DNA of 24,184 nt from a virus. The stretch spans positions 1 through 24,184 of the IMG/VR virus record IMGVR_UViG_3300009495_000076. One strand, given 5' to 3'. The translations under genes were made by a program, and so were the position numbers. This document shows, piece by piece, positions 14,497 to 22,113 of this stretch. The notes below the pieces were generated by a model, which was not told the origin of the DNA, did not search any database, and saw only the letters and a list, made by a program, of their open reading frames with translations. The first letter of the stretch is position 1. Every line of letters starts with the position of its first letter.

Positions 14497-17400
14497 TATC
14501 GTTCCGAGTCATTACAGGCACACGCAATGTCCCTGAAGATTTCGGGAGGTCACCAAAGGTTGACGACGTGTAGCCTACGCGAGGGCCAGCATGATATGTT
14601 TTGGCTGGACGCCCACGGCTTGAGACATCCACAGAGAACGTGGCAGTGTCAGTGTAGGCAATGTTGATATAGTTGATTGTCAGTCGCCCATCGGTAACCA
14701 AGATTTCACCCTGAGGTTTCCGAGGTGCCCTCATGTAGAGGGTCGAGAGCTTCACCTCCATATCGTAGGGAATGCCCACAACAAGATCAGCAGCCGAATA
14801 ATCTCCCTTAACGAAGAGGTTTCCACCCTCCGTATAGCGGTCGATATTTACGGTATGTCCGCTGGTCAAATCCCACACCTCTACGAGGTTGGTCCCGTCA
14901 TAGGGAATGGTTAGAAGTGTCTCTGGGTCACCGCTTGAAGATATCCCACTCTGATAGAATGTCTTTGTTGGGGTTACCTGCATATCGAGACGTAGCAACT
15001 CATACCCAAATAGGTCTGGTTGATCGCGAACATCAATCTTAGTGAGTTCACGCTCAGTTCCAAGGGAAGACACGCAGTAGAGATAGTTGCCGTAGATTCC
15101 GATAGATTCGATATCTCCGATACTCAAATCCCAGCGGCACCACGCAGATTGGACCTTAGTTTGTCCGTCATACTCGAACTTGTAGACCCAGATAGATTGA
15201 GGGTCTGCTCGATTGAGTACAAAGACAGTTTTATTGTCGCGAGATGCTTGGATGTAGCGAGCATCACCCGTAATGAACTGCGGACACTGGATCGTTAAAT
15301 CCGAGGACAACAATCGGTCATCTTGAGCAGCACCCAAGAAGAACTCACGGGCTTGCGTGTATCCGCCAATTTCAGCCGTAAAGAAGGCAGACTGACCGAT
15401 GGCATGGGGACGAACCGCTGTTGAGGTTTGGTAGTCTCCGATTTGCTTGGCTGAGACTGTTTTAGGTGTCAGAGCTTGGGAGTTCGAGTTGAGCGAAAAC
15501 TGCCCCTTATCGGTAAACAGCAAAAGCTCATCTTGAACGGCCAACGCTGCGTGGACTTGCTCTACACGACCAAACCGCAACTCAACGTCAATCCTATTGT
15601 CGTCTTCAAGTTGTATGCAGGTAGAGCGGTAAAACTGCTCATAATAATTAACCTCTGACAGGACCACGGACTCACCAGCGCAAACCCCGAGCCGACCTTG
15701 GAACAAGAACAAATCAGTGATGCCCTTACCCAGAAAACTTGGGGTCTCATTCGCTATAGCACTACCAACCTCTCGGCCTCGCCAGTTATATGGCTCTACA
15801 CTCCAGTTACCATCTGATCCACGCACCAGAGCTTGTGGCATCGTGGAGGTGTCAAACTGTTCTGCTGATTGTGGTGCTAAGGTCTCAGTCCATCTACCGT
15901 CCTGATACGTGACAAAGTAGTCATCTTCATCCGTTGCGCTCTGGCCTGTAATCTGTACTACCTCACCATCGGATCCTTTGTCGGCTAGGTCGTCAAAGTC
16001 TGTAACCTTACGGCCCGAGAAAGTTGGAGTGACCTCACTGATCGGTAAGTTATTCAACAGTTCATTGACGCCATAGATGAAGAAGTCTGTGGTACTTGAG
16101 ATCTTTATCTCACCTGTGTTTGCGTCGTAAGACGTGGTGGATAGGTCTACTTGAAACTGAGTACCCTCACTGTCCGTTGGCTGGAACAGGTTGGAGCCTC
16201 CTTGGCCTTGGAGCATATAGACGATATTCATATTGGTAGTGGCCGCATCGGTAGAAAAGTCAATCTTAGTTCCCGTGTATTTCTTAAAGAACCGCTCCGT
16301 AGCACCTGTAGACAGAACTCGGTCATGTCCAATGATGATCTCAAGTCTGTAGTTATTCGGGTTTGCAGTGTTCTGCGGAAACACAGACTGACTTTTGGCG
16401 CTACTGCCACCAGTAAACGCGGAGTACGTCGTGTAGGTCGCCCCATTGAAGATCTCATACGCATTACTGATGTAGCAAGCTGAGTCAGTGGCAATTGTGA
16501 CATTACCCGCTGAGTTCGAGCTGGCACTAGTTATCCCGAGATAATGAGTAGTACCCTCGCTATCAATAGCCTCCATTCTGTTACTACCTGTCAAGGAGGC
16601 AAGACGTGCCGCATAGATATCCGCGTATCTAAGCGTATGACCCGTGACGGTATCTGTGGATGCTACGGCCTGACCATCTCGCAGTTGTAAAGCAACGTGA
16701 GTTACCGCTGCACTGCTAGACGCAGCGTCGCTATTGGTTGAGCGTAGAACCTTGTAGCCATTGGAAACATTGAAATTATCACCAGACTCAGTAAGACCGC
16801 CACTGATGGCAGCAGCCGCTACAGAGAACGCAGGGTCCGTCGAATCTAGGTTGATCCAAGATCCCGTGACGTTCGAGAAATTGCTTACGTTCGAGTAGAT
16901 GCTTATCGGTCTCCCGCCCAGTTCATACAGACCACGGCGATAAACGAAGTCTCGTTGGGTAGGAGCCGCTTCTCCAGTCTCCCACTCCGTTGCGCTGCTA
17001 TAGTTTGAAGATACGTAAGCATTGGTTCCACTAAAAGTGGTGTAGCGATCAGCCTTCCGGTAGTACCTTTGATCATAGGCCGCTGTAGTCCCTAGCGGAT
17101 AATACGTCAGCGTTTCCGTCGTGTTGTCAGATAGCGTTACGTCTTGCTTGAACTCTAGGACAGCTTTGTACACTGAGTCGGAAGTAAAAGGCACCTCACT
17201 GGTCAATCGATCCATGAGATCCAAAGTAACCGCGTGGTTCGTTGCTTCGTTACTAACAACGGTGTCAGTCTGGATTGCTGTCGTGACGTTCTTGTTCGCG
17301 AGGAAGGTATAGTCCCCAGCCGTCACCGCACGAATATTTGTGCTAGGATCGGTGCTTGTCAGGTAAGCCGCGCTTGTGGGGTTTACCGTGACAGACTGCT

Positions 17401-17686
17401 GGACTCCGTTGAGATCATAGACCTCGACTGATCCATCGCTATTCGTGATGACAGAGTATTTTTCCGCCTGATCACGATCAATCGTGTGATGGAAGCTGGT
17501 GGTTCCTAAAGCAGAGGAAGTCAGGCTTGAAACGAACTCAGCGCCCCTTCGTTTAGATAACCCTTGGATAGCCGATGGATAAGCATTGACCATCGTTTGG
17601 GTAGCTTCCTTAATACGGGTTTCGGGCGGCTGCTGGGTAATGCCCCCCGTCAGCTTGCCAATATGATCAGTGATCTGTGCCATCAT
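14399..17686 (-). CDS. Tail tubular protein B (T7 gp12-like), enlarged
   Basis: This nozzle protein forms the distal tail tube. The N-terminus (GKLTGGITQQPPETRIKEAT, QTMVNAYPSAIQGLSKRRGA) is characteristic of the gp12 family. The C-terminal half has the beta-propeller-like stretch with FLFQGRLGVCAGESVVLSE, and the end has GYTSSTFGDLPKSSGTLRVP. At 1095 residues it is about 300 longer than T7 gp12 (794). The extra material is probably in the Ser/Thr/Asn-rich beta region of about 150-550, which includes stretches such as TYSAFTGGSS. The start overlaps the tail tubular A stop as ATGA, with a second ATG directly after it. The 3' end overlaps the gp13-like gene. Confidence 0.92.
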   Translation of the reverse strand: MMAQITDHIGKLTGGITQQPPETRIKEATQTMVNAYPSAIQGLSKRRGAEFVSSLTSSALGTTSFHHTIDRDQAEKYSVITNSDGSVEVYDLNGVQQSVTVNPTSAAYLTSTDPSTNIRAVTAGDYTFLANKNVTTAIQTDTVVSNEATNHAVTLDLMDRLTSEVPFTSDSVYKAVLEFKQDVTLSDNTTETLTYYPLGTTAAYDQRYYRKADRYTTFSGTNAYVSSNYSSATEWETGEAAPTQRDFVYRRGLYELGGRPISIYSNVSNFSNVTGSWINLDSTDPAFSVAAAAISGGLTESGDNFNVSNGYKVLRSTNSDAASSSAAVTHVALQLRDGQAVASTDTVTGHTLRYADIYAARLASLTGSNRMEAIDSEGTTHYLGITSASSNSAGNVTIATDSACYISNAYEIFNGATYTTYSAFTGGSSAKSQSVFPQNTANPNNYRLEIIIGHDRVLSTGATERFFKKYTGTKIDFSTDAATTNMNIVYMLQGQGGSNLFQPTDSEGTQFQVDLSTTSYDANTGEIKISSTTDFFIYGVNELLNNLPISEVTPTFSGRKVTDFDDLADKGSDGEVVQITGQSATDEDDYFVTYQDGRWTETLAPQSAEQFDTSTMPQALVRGSDGNWSVEPYNWRGREVGSAIANETPSFLGKGITDLFLFQGRLGVCAGESVVLSEVNYYEQFYRSTCIQLEDDNRIDVELRFGRVEQVHAALAVQDELLLFTDKGQFSLNSNSQALTPKTVSAKQIGDYQTSTAVRPHAIGQSAFFTAEIGGYTQAREFFLGAAQDDRLLSSDLTIQCPQFITGDARYIQASRDNKTVFVLNRADPQSIWVYKFEYDGQTKVQSAWCRWDLSIGDIESIGIYGNYLYCVSSLGTERELTKIDVRDQPDLFGYELLRLDMQVTPTKTFYQSGISSSGDPETLLTIPYDGTNLVEVWDLTSGHTVNIDRYTEGGNLFVKGDYSAADLVVGIPYDMEVKLSTLYMRAPRKPQGEILVTDGRLTINYINIAYTDTATFSVDVSSRGRPAKTYHAGPRVGYTSSTFGDLPKSSGTLRVPVMTRNDNAEITLRNDSPFGCTILHVDWFGKHNPHARRV

Positions 17687-18282
17687 AGAATCCTTGTGCG
17701 CATCGATGCAAAGCGCAGAGTGGGCTGGTCTTGGAGGATGTTATAATCCCCAACGCGATCTTCTTCCTGTTCAAGAAGGACCATCGCCCGTTGTGCTTGG
17801 ATTTGCATCTGTTGCAGGTCAGTGTCTGACCCGAGAATGTTCTGCATATATCGCGAGGCGGCATCGAGTAGGATGAACCTACGAGCAGCCTCCGTTAGGT
17901 CTTCCCAGTCCAAGCCTTCCACCAAATCCAGAACCACCTTGTCGTTAAACTTGCGGGTACGGTTCAGTACATCGTAGAGCTTGCCACCACGGTCGGTGTA
18001 GCGCTTGGTCGTGTCGGGTCGTCCATCATGTCGGGACACCGCATCAACACGCAGGGTATTCGCTGGGAGAAGAATTTCTTTTAAGGTCGTAGGGGATAAC
18101 TCGCGTTTTCGCTGAGTGTTCCATGACCAACCCTTAGTTTGGATTTCGCGGGAGGTCGCAGTGAGGACTTCAAGTGCGATCTGTGCTTCCGCTAGGTCTT
18201 CGTTAAGGTTCGTAATAGGTGCTTCACCTACAGCGGCCAACATGTAGTTAATGGCCTCTAGCTTCGTTGTTGCTTGGATCAT
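17683..18282 (-). CDS. Tail tubular protein A (T7 gp11-like)
   Basis: This adaptor ring protein joins the portal to the nozzle. It has 199 residues, against 196 in T7 gp11. Typical family sequence is present: LEAINYMLAAVGEAPI at the start, ALEVLTATSREIQTKGWSWN (about 33-52), and LTEAARRFILLDAASRYMQ (about 131-149). The ATG has AAAGG eight bases upstream. It follows the capsid gene after a hairpin terminator, as in T7, and overlaps the next gene by four bases. Confidence 0.93.
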   Translation of the reverse strand: MIQATTKLEAINYMLAAVGEAPITNLNEDLAEAQIALEVLTATSREIQTKGWSWNTQRKRELSPTTLKEILLPANTLRVDAVSRHDGRPDTTKRYTDRGGKLYDVLNRTRKFNDKVVLDLVEGLDWEDLTEAARRFILLDAASRYMQNILGSDTDLQQMQIQAQRAMVLLEQEEDRVGDYNILQDQPTLRFASMRTRIL

Positions 18283-18310
18283 GTGTTCGCCTTTCGGTGA
18301 AGGAATTTAA

Positions 18311-18333
18311 GGGGAAGCCCGTTAGGACTCCCC
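18311..18333 (-). terminator. Hairpin terminator after the capsid gene (T-phi position)
   Basis: On the minus strand GGGGAGTCC and GGGCTTCCCC form a stem of about nine pairs with one bulge and a TAAC loop, followed by TTAAATTCCTT. It lies 20 bases beyond the capsid stop and 29 bases before tail tubular A. T7 has its phage RNA polymerase terminator T-phi in exactly this interval, where read-through lowers tail gene expression relative to capsid. Confidence 0.65.
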
Positions 18334-18352
18334 CCTGTAGGATTTGTAACGC

Positions 18353-19471
18353 TTATACGTCAGCAGCCTTACGAACTTCGTAGAGGCAATCAGGGCGAAG
18401 CGTTGCAGCACCCATAAGAAGCTTGGAAACGAGCAAAGTACCCTGCTTGGCAACTGAGTATTCGGACTCAGTGGTGAGGTCTTGCAACTTAACCATGCCG
18501 AGACCTTCTGTGTGCATAAACAAACCAAGGTTGTCAGATGCATCCACAGCATAGTCTTGGCCGAAGCCATCTGTAGGTACGCCAGCGTCTGCACCGTTAG
18601 GGGCATTCAGCGGGGTACGGCTATCAGGGCCGGTGTTGGAGTTTGCAGTACCGTTAATCGCGAGGTGGTTCGTTGGTACAATGTTAAAGCCAGCAATCTT
18701 GTAGACTACTGCGTCACCGTAGTTACCGTTACCCGCAGAGAAATCAGAGTTGATAATCGTCTTATCGTTCTGGTTAATCAGGGAGTAGTAGGTGCGTGGT
18801 GACACGTACAGGTGACGGCCATCCATAGGGATGTCATGCTCATCAAAGTACGCGGCAGCTTCAAACGCAGAGGTAACGAGTTCAGCAGCGCCAGCGCCTG
18901 TGCCAACGTGCTTCGTTACTGCGTTCTCCATGTCAACAATACCCTTACCAGCACCAGAAGCGGCACCAGTGGCTGTTACGCCGGGAGCGCCAGGTACTTG
19001 TGCAGCGTTGAACTGGTCACCGAGACGTGCATCACGAATAGCCATCTGGAACAAGGTACGCTCACAGGTGAGAGCCAAAGCTTGAGCCATCTGCTTGCTG
19101 TATTCAGCGCGGAACTCGAAGTGCGTCAGCATTTCGTCAATGTTGTTCAGGAATACGCTGGATACCAAGAAGTCATCGATGGAAATCGTCTTCTCATCAG
19201 TCTTCATGGCCTGACCGACGATCTCTTGGCCGGGAACGAAGTGTTCAGCCTTAGCTTGGCCGATACCCGGGAATTGAGCGGTTTTGCCGCCTGAAATTGT
19301 ACGGGTACGAATCTTGTCTTTGAGAGAAAACTTCTCATCAAAATGCTTTAGGACTTCACCGCCAAAGGTTTTGAGCAGGAGGTCACGGGAGTTGTTGTAA
19401 GCGTTAGCGCCATCAATGGACGCAGGAAAGTTAGCTACTTGAGCTGGGGTAGGAGCGGCTGTCTGAGCCAT
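18353..19471 (-). CDS. Major capsid protein (T7 gp10-like)
   Basis: This shell subunit has 372 residues, against 345 for T7 gp10A. The HK97-like fold is expected. The N-terminal region, with a GEVLKHFDEKFSLKDKIRTR block and ISGGKTAQFPGIGQAKAEHF, is strongly typical of T7-like capsids, as are the DGRHLYVSPRTYYSLINQN segment and the short basic C-terminus. The start has AAGGA eight bases upstream of the ATG. There is no evident T7-style 10B frameshift extension: the overlapping -1 frame ends only 10 codons past the stop. It is preceded by a promoter candidate at 19690-19712 and followed by a terminator hairpin, which fits high expression. Confidence 0.97.
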   Translation of the reverse strand: MAQTAAPTPAQVANFPASIDGANAYNNSRDLLLKTFGGEVLKHFDEKFSLKDKIRTRTISGGKTAQFPGIGQAKAEHFVPGQEIVGQAMKTDEKTISIDDFLVSSVFLNNIDEMLTHFEFRAEYSKQMAQALALTCERTLFQMAIRDARLGDQFNAAQVPGAPGVTATGAASGAGKGIVDMENAVTKHVGTGAGAAELVTSAFEAAAYFDEHDIPMDGRHLYVSPRTYYSLINQNDKTIINSDFSAGNGNYGDAVVYKIAGFNIVPTNHLAINGTANSNTGPDSRTPLNAPNGADAGVPTDGFGQDYAVDASDNLGLFMHTEGLGMVKLQDLTTESEYSVAKQGTLLVSKLLMGAATLRPDCLYEVRKAADV

Positions 19472-19549
19472 TTTCTTAATCCTTAAATTGAGATATTTCG
19501 TTTATTGAAAAGAGCATGCCCCCGCGAGTGAACTCAGCGTCTCTCAGGG

Positions 19550-19693
19550 TTATCGCCGCAGCGGCCCATCGGTATTCTTTGTGTGTCTTGGGGTATACGT
19601 TTCTTGGTCGTCACCAAGGCCGTTCCACTTATGAGCGGCAACGGTCCCCGGACCTGTGCGATATTGCGCAGAAGCCCGAGGTAGTGGGGTCAT
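19550..19693 (-). CDS. Possible 47-residue protein upstream of capsid
   Basis: An ATG at 19693 opens a 47-codon frame ending in TAA at 19550. It starts MTPLPRASAQYRTGPGTVAA and continues with a polar, basic C-terminus (PRHTKNTDGPLRR). No ribosome binding site lies at normal distance, because the ATG follows the inverted repeat TCCTATATTATAGGA directly. If transcription starts at the GG of TATAGG there, the message would be nearly leaderless. It is not recognised as a family and may be an open frame in a capsid leader rather than a gene. Confidence 0.35.
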   Translation of the reverse strand: MTPLPRASAQYRTGPGTVAAHKWNGLGDDQETYTPRHTKNTDGPLRR

Positions 19694-19712
19694 CCTATAA
19701 TATAGGAGAGGG
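19690..19712 (-). promoter_or_regulatory. Candidate phage promoter upstream of capsid (phi-10 position)
   Basis: The minus strand reads CTATATTATAGGATGACC and then CCACTACC, resembling the T7 phi-10 start TATAGGGAGACCACAACG from the TATAGG core onwards. The TATAGGATRA core also occurs, slightly changed, at 343-365. The core is part of the 15-base palindrome TCCTATAATATAGGA (19693-19707), so a repressor or other binding site is an alternative. The bases upstream of -5 match T7 poorly. Confidence 0.4.
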
Positions 19713-19716
19713 CCAC

Positions 19717-19947
19717 CTACTGGTTCCGAGAGCGGTTTGTGGATCTCTTTTGGATCCGCAGGTTACTCATGGAGTTGTTCTTTGGGTTGCGATCTTTGTG
19801 GTCGATATCCTTGCCACGGAGAGCCGCTTTACCCTTCTTTTTGATCATCAATCGCCGTGCTTTCTTTCGCGCATCATTGCGACGACGCTGGGAAGGCTTT
19901 GACTGATAATTCTCGTATTCTTTGCGGTAGTTACGTTTAGTAGCCAT
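19717..19947 (-). CDS. Small basic HNH-like protein
   Basis: This product of about 76 residues is very basic at its start (MATKRNYRKEYENYQ, SQRRRNDARKKARRLM) and ends with IDHKDRNPKNNSMSNLRIQ. That ending carries the D-H, N-N and N-L-R core seen in HNH_3-type endonuclease domains. The first metal-binding half is short and no second His is visible, so catalysis is doubtful. Similar small proteins are common in T7-like phages; they may be free-standing homing-type nucleases or DNA-binding relics. A GTG lies one codon before the ATG, but the ATG at 19947 is preferred. It overlaps the Rz1-like gene by 11 bases. Confidence 0.75.
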   Translation of the reverse strand: MATKRNYRKEYENYQSKPSQRRRNDARKKARRLMIKKKGKAALRGKDIDHKDRNPKNNSMSNLRIQKRSTNRSRNQ

Positions 19948-20167
19948 CACAAAAGGCCTCCCGTTTTGTGTTGTTCATGAAGACCTGACTGACGGTGCCT
20001 AAAGAATCGTACTTACTTGCGTAGAGGTAGTCCCATTGGCTGCACGCTTGCTCAATCCCTGAACCAGCCCTTGTCGCGCATCCGCTGATGCTGCTGATCA
20101 GGACTAAGACGCAGACCATCGGAAGCAGCGTCGAGAGCAGCGCGAGACCGTCTATCGGCGTCCTCAT
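19937..20167 (-). CDS. Rz1: o-spanin, Rz1-like outer membrane lipoprotein
   Basis: The 76-residue product has a signal peptide with a hydrophobic core (LLPMVCVLVLISS) and a lipobox Ile-Ser-Gly-Cys ending at about residue 30. Lipidation there would anchor the mature 47-residue protein in the outer membrane. The mature part, with a CSQWDYLYASKYDSLGTVSQ segment then FMNNTKREAFC, is of the type seen in Rz1-like proteins that are not proline-rich. The gene starts inside the Rz-like gene in another frame (116-base overlap), the classical spanin architecture. AAGGA lies eight bases before the ATG. An internal ATG at codon 17 would also leave a usable signal. Confidence 0.78.
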   Translation of the reverse strand: MRTPIDGLALLSTLLPMVCVLVLISSISGCATRAGSGIEQACSQWDYLYASKYDSLGTVSQVFMNNTKREAFCDGY

Positions 20168-20303
20168 CTTCTTTTTCCTTGTGTTGTTTTACAGCGGCTC
20201 TTTGAGAGACAAAGACAACCGCAACCAGACCAAGGAATGCCGCAGCAACCTTGGCCTTACCTGCGTCAAACCAAGTGAGAATGAATGCTAATTGTTCCAT
20301 CAT
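20052..20303 (-). CDS. Rz: i-spanin, Rz-like inner membrane protein
   Basis: The 83-residue protein has one N-terminal membrane segment (AKVAAAFLGLVAVVFVS, about 17-33). A charged, helical periplasmic tail follows (RAAVKQHKEKEDEDADRRSR), ending QRMRDKGWFRD, an ending often seen in short Rz-like proteins. With the overlapping lipoprotein gene it would form a spanin that spans the periplasm and fuses the two membranes in the last lysis step. It is short compared with lambda Rz (153 aa). The two adjacent ATGs overlap the TGA of the preceding gene. Confidence 0.75.
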   Translation of the reverse strand: MMEQLAFILTWFDAGKAKVAAAFLGLVAVVFVSQRAAVKQHKEKEDEDADRRSRAALDAASDGLRLSPDQQHQRMRDKGWFRD

Positions 20304-20551
20304 TTACGGCTCTTGGTTCCAGAACATTTCCATTTCGCCCGTGACAAACGCAGGGGTGAGTTAGGGTTCTTTGCAGCCTTGGAATGGGATTTCATCTGAC
20401 CAGCGGACCTTGCGCAATACGCATCCCCTTTGGATGTTCCGGGGCGAACACGGGGTCCACCACCTTTTGCTTTTCCTGCTTGGCCGTAGCTTACTTTTTT
20501 ACCCGAAGAAGTGACTTTTACGGACGCCTTGCCCTTAGCAGGTTTCGCCAT
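20300..20551 (-). CDS. Small basic conserved phage protein (possibly DUF6321)
   Basis: The 83-residue protein is rich in Lys, Gly and Ser. It contains VKVTSSGKKVSYGQAGKAK, PGTSKGDAYCARSAGQMKS and LRLSRAKWKCSGTKSRK. This set of blocks, with two conserved Cys (in YCARS and WKCSG), recurs in many phage and prophage proteins of unknown function. I think it corresponds to DUF6321, from memory. The basic charge suggests nucleic acid or virion binding. It starts one base after the upstream stop, in a run of tightly packed genes. Confidence 0.7.
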   Translation of the reverse strand: MAKPAKGKASVKVTSSGKKVSYGQAGKAKGGGPRVRPGTSKGDAYCARSAGQMKSHSKAAKNPNSPLRLSRAKWKCSGTKSRK

Positions 20552-20552
20552 G

Positions 20553-20696
20553 TCACTTCTTTTTCGGCTTAAAGCCGCCTGTCTTGTTCTTCATCTGAGA
20601 ATAGGACTTAGAAGACACTGTAGACTTACTCTTTGGGCGGCTGTTGCCAGCTTTCTTCCGAGCGTTGATGTTATCGTAGAGACCTTTACCGGGCAT
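20553..20696 (-). CDS. Tiny basic phage protein (MPGKGLY family)
   Basis: The 47-codon frame starts MPGKGLYDNINARKKAGNSR and ends with a Lys-rich tail (GGFKPKKK). The M-P-G-K-G-L-Y-x-N-I-x-A-R/K-x-x opening is known from very small conserved proteins in T7-like and other phages, often next to structural genes; their role is unknown. It lies between the unknown 220-aa gene (whose TAG ends 2 bases before its ATG) and the next small gene (1 base away). Tight packing and the conserved start support it as real. Confidence 0.72.
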   Translation of the reverse strand: MPGKGLYDNINARKKAGNSRPKSKSTVSSKSYSQMKNKTGGFKPKKK

Positions 20697-20697
20697 C

Positions 20698-21360
20698 CTA
20701 CTTTCCTTTCTGTGCGTTGAAGAGGCGTGACCAGAAAGACCGTTGAGGCTTCTCTGGGGGTTGGTACGTCATCTCTTCAGGTGTAACTTCGATGCTATAA
20801 CCACCGTCACGCCAAGCTTCTCGCAAGCCGTGTATCATCCCCCAAAATAACTCATCGATCACAGCCTGATCAGACAGGTCGTAGACGATGTTGAAGGCTT
20901 CGAAGCCGGGAGCAGCGCTAGAACGAGCGCCTGCTTCCCACTTCCCCATAGCGACCATCACTTGGTACAGCCGGAGGTATCCCGCAGGGTCGCCCCATAG
21001 GTCGATCACCTCGTACATGCCAAGGCCAGCGTCGCGAGCTACAGTGTTACCGTAGGTGTCGGAGTTACCTGTGGAGTATGCCTTCATAATTGCAGCGATG
21101 TTCGTCTGCCCCGGCTTAACTTCAGCACGTCGAATGACGTAGTGTCCGTAATAGGCCGCACCGCCATATACTGAGTTAAAGGCCGGGGTAGGTAATTGGG
21201 AACCATCTGAGGCAGGCAGTGTGGCTGTATCGATTGCGCCGAACCTTGCCTCATGATTGTCACGACTGGCACCGATGGCCCCAATGTTTCGTAATCGAAC
21301 ACTGGCAGGCACAGACTTGTCGTGTAGGTCGTAGGCCCAAGGGCCAGTGTAGATTTTCAT
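20698..21360 (-). CDS. Unknown 220-residue protein between scaffold and capsid
   Basis: The product is not recognised. It opens MKIYTGPWAYDLHDKSVPAS and has a middle part rich in Gly, Ala and Tyr (NSVYGGAAYYGHYVIRRAEV). A helical stretch (GYLRLYQVMVAMGKWEAGAR) and an acidic TPEEMTYQPP follow, and it ends in the basic amphipathic tail SFWSRLFNAQKGK. No signal peptide or membrane helix is seen. The position suggests a minor virion or head-assembly protein, but there is no direct support. It is preceded by a TAGGGT-type site nine bases after the scaffold stop. Confidence 0.7.
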   Translation of the reverse strand: MKIYTGPWAYDLHDKSVPASVRLRNIGAIGASRDNHEARFGAIDTATLPASDGSQLPTPAFNSVYGGAAYYGHYVIRRAEVKPGQTNIAAIMKAYSTGNSDTYGNTVARDAGLGMYEVIDLWGDPAGYLRLYQVMVAMGKWEAGARSSAAPGFEAFNIVYDLSDQAVIDELFWGMIHGLREAWRDGGYSIEVTPEEMTYQPPEKPQRSFWSRLFNAQKGK

Positions 21361-21369
21361 GGTGTAACC

Positions 21370-22113
21370 CTAGAGTTGCGATCGGCCCAGCTTTTGGACA
21401 ACCGCATTATTGTACGCTGGGTCGGTGGAGTAGCGTGGGTCTGCCATCGCTTCCTTTACCTGCGCCCAAGAGTCGAAGCGGTCTGCTGAAGGGGCTTGAC
21501 CACCCTCGATCTGTCGCACTGGATCAGACGGAGAGTTGGAGTTGCGGCGAGCCTGAAGGCCATTCACAGCAAGCTTAATTCCATCCACGTCGTTACTTTC
21601 AATTGTACGGTTAAATGCATCGATCTCACCTTCAGACAGGTTGTCCGAGGCCCAGCCAATCAGATCGTCGTAGCCTGTCCGACCGCCCACCGTAGACACA
21701 ATGTCTTCTACTTGGCGCTCAACTACGGCCTGTTGACCTTCGATGTACTTGTCTACGACTTCCTTCGAGTACCCAGCCTTAGCCGCTGCATCGTAGGAGT
21801 CTGAGGACAACTCACCGCTTTCACGGTACTCCGCTTCCAGAGAGGGCAAATCCAAACCAGACTCACGCACAGTTTCTGCTGTCGGCACTGAGTCTGCTGG
21901 CGTGTCTCCAGCGCCCATCTTGCCTTCCAGCTCAGAGTACGCTTTCGCCATATCCTCAGGGGACTGGAACTTTTCTGGTAGCCATTCAGGACGTGAGGAG
22001 GCAGCAGATTTCTCTGCCGCCGCCGCATCATGGGCTTCCTGTACGAGTTGATCGGGGGTCTTCCCCACGGTCTCAGAACTCGTATCGATTGTGTTAGAGA
22101 TTACTTCACCCAT
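21370..22113 (-). CDS. Capsid scaffolding protein (T7 gp9-like)
   Basis: This internal scaffold directs procapsid assembly and leaves before packaging is complete. It is 247 residues, acidic and helical, with the signature RPEWLPEKFQSPEDMAKAYS and ELEGKMG (about 42-68), common to scaffolds of T7-like phages. The C-terminus (DPAYNNAVVQKLGRSQL) would contact the capsid protein. It lies 19 bases after the portal stop. In T7 the capsid gene follows at once; here nearly 1.9 kb of small genes intervene. Confidence 0.88.
   Translation of the reverse strand: MGEVISNTIDTSSETVGKTPDQLVQEAHDAAAAEKSAASSRPEWLPEKFQSPEDMAKAYSELEGKMGAGDTPADSVPTAETVRESGLDLPSLEAEYRESGELSSDSYDAAAKAGYSKEVVDKYIEGQQAVVERQVEDIVSTVGGRTGYDDLIGWASDNLSEGEIDAFNRTIESNDVDGIKLAVNGLQARRNSNSPSDPVRQIEGGQAPSADRFDSWAQVKEAMADPRYSTDPAYNNAVVQKLGRSQL

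Noticed and set aside
18322-18606. Possible T7 10B-style frameshifted capsid extension
   Set aside because: The overlapping frame runs only about 10 codons past the capsid stop, no slippery heptamer was seen near the end, and the tail is not like 10B.
19600-19712. tRNA-like stretch before the capsid gene
   Set aside because: No T-arm GTTCRA motif with pairing acceptor arms could be placed; the paired bases found are the short palindrome at 19693-19707 only.
19516-19902. 128-aa plus-strand frame between capsid and HNH-like genes
   Set aside because: It is antisense to the HNH-like gene and the leader, has no domain, and its codon pattern is a mirror of the opposite strand.
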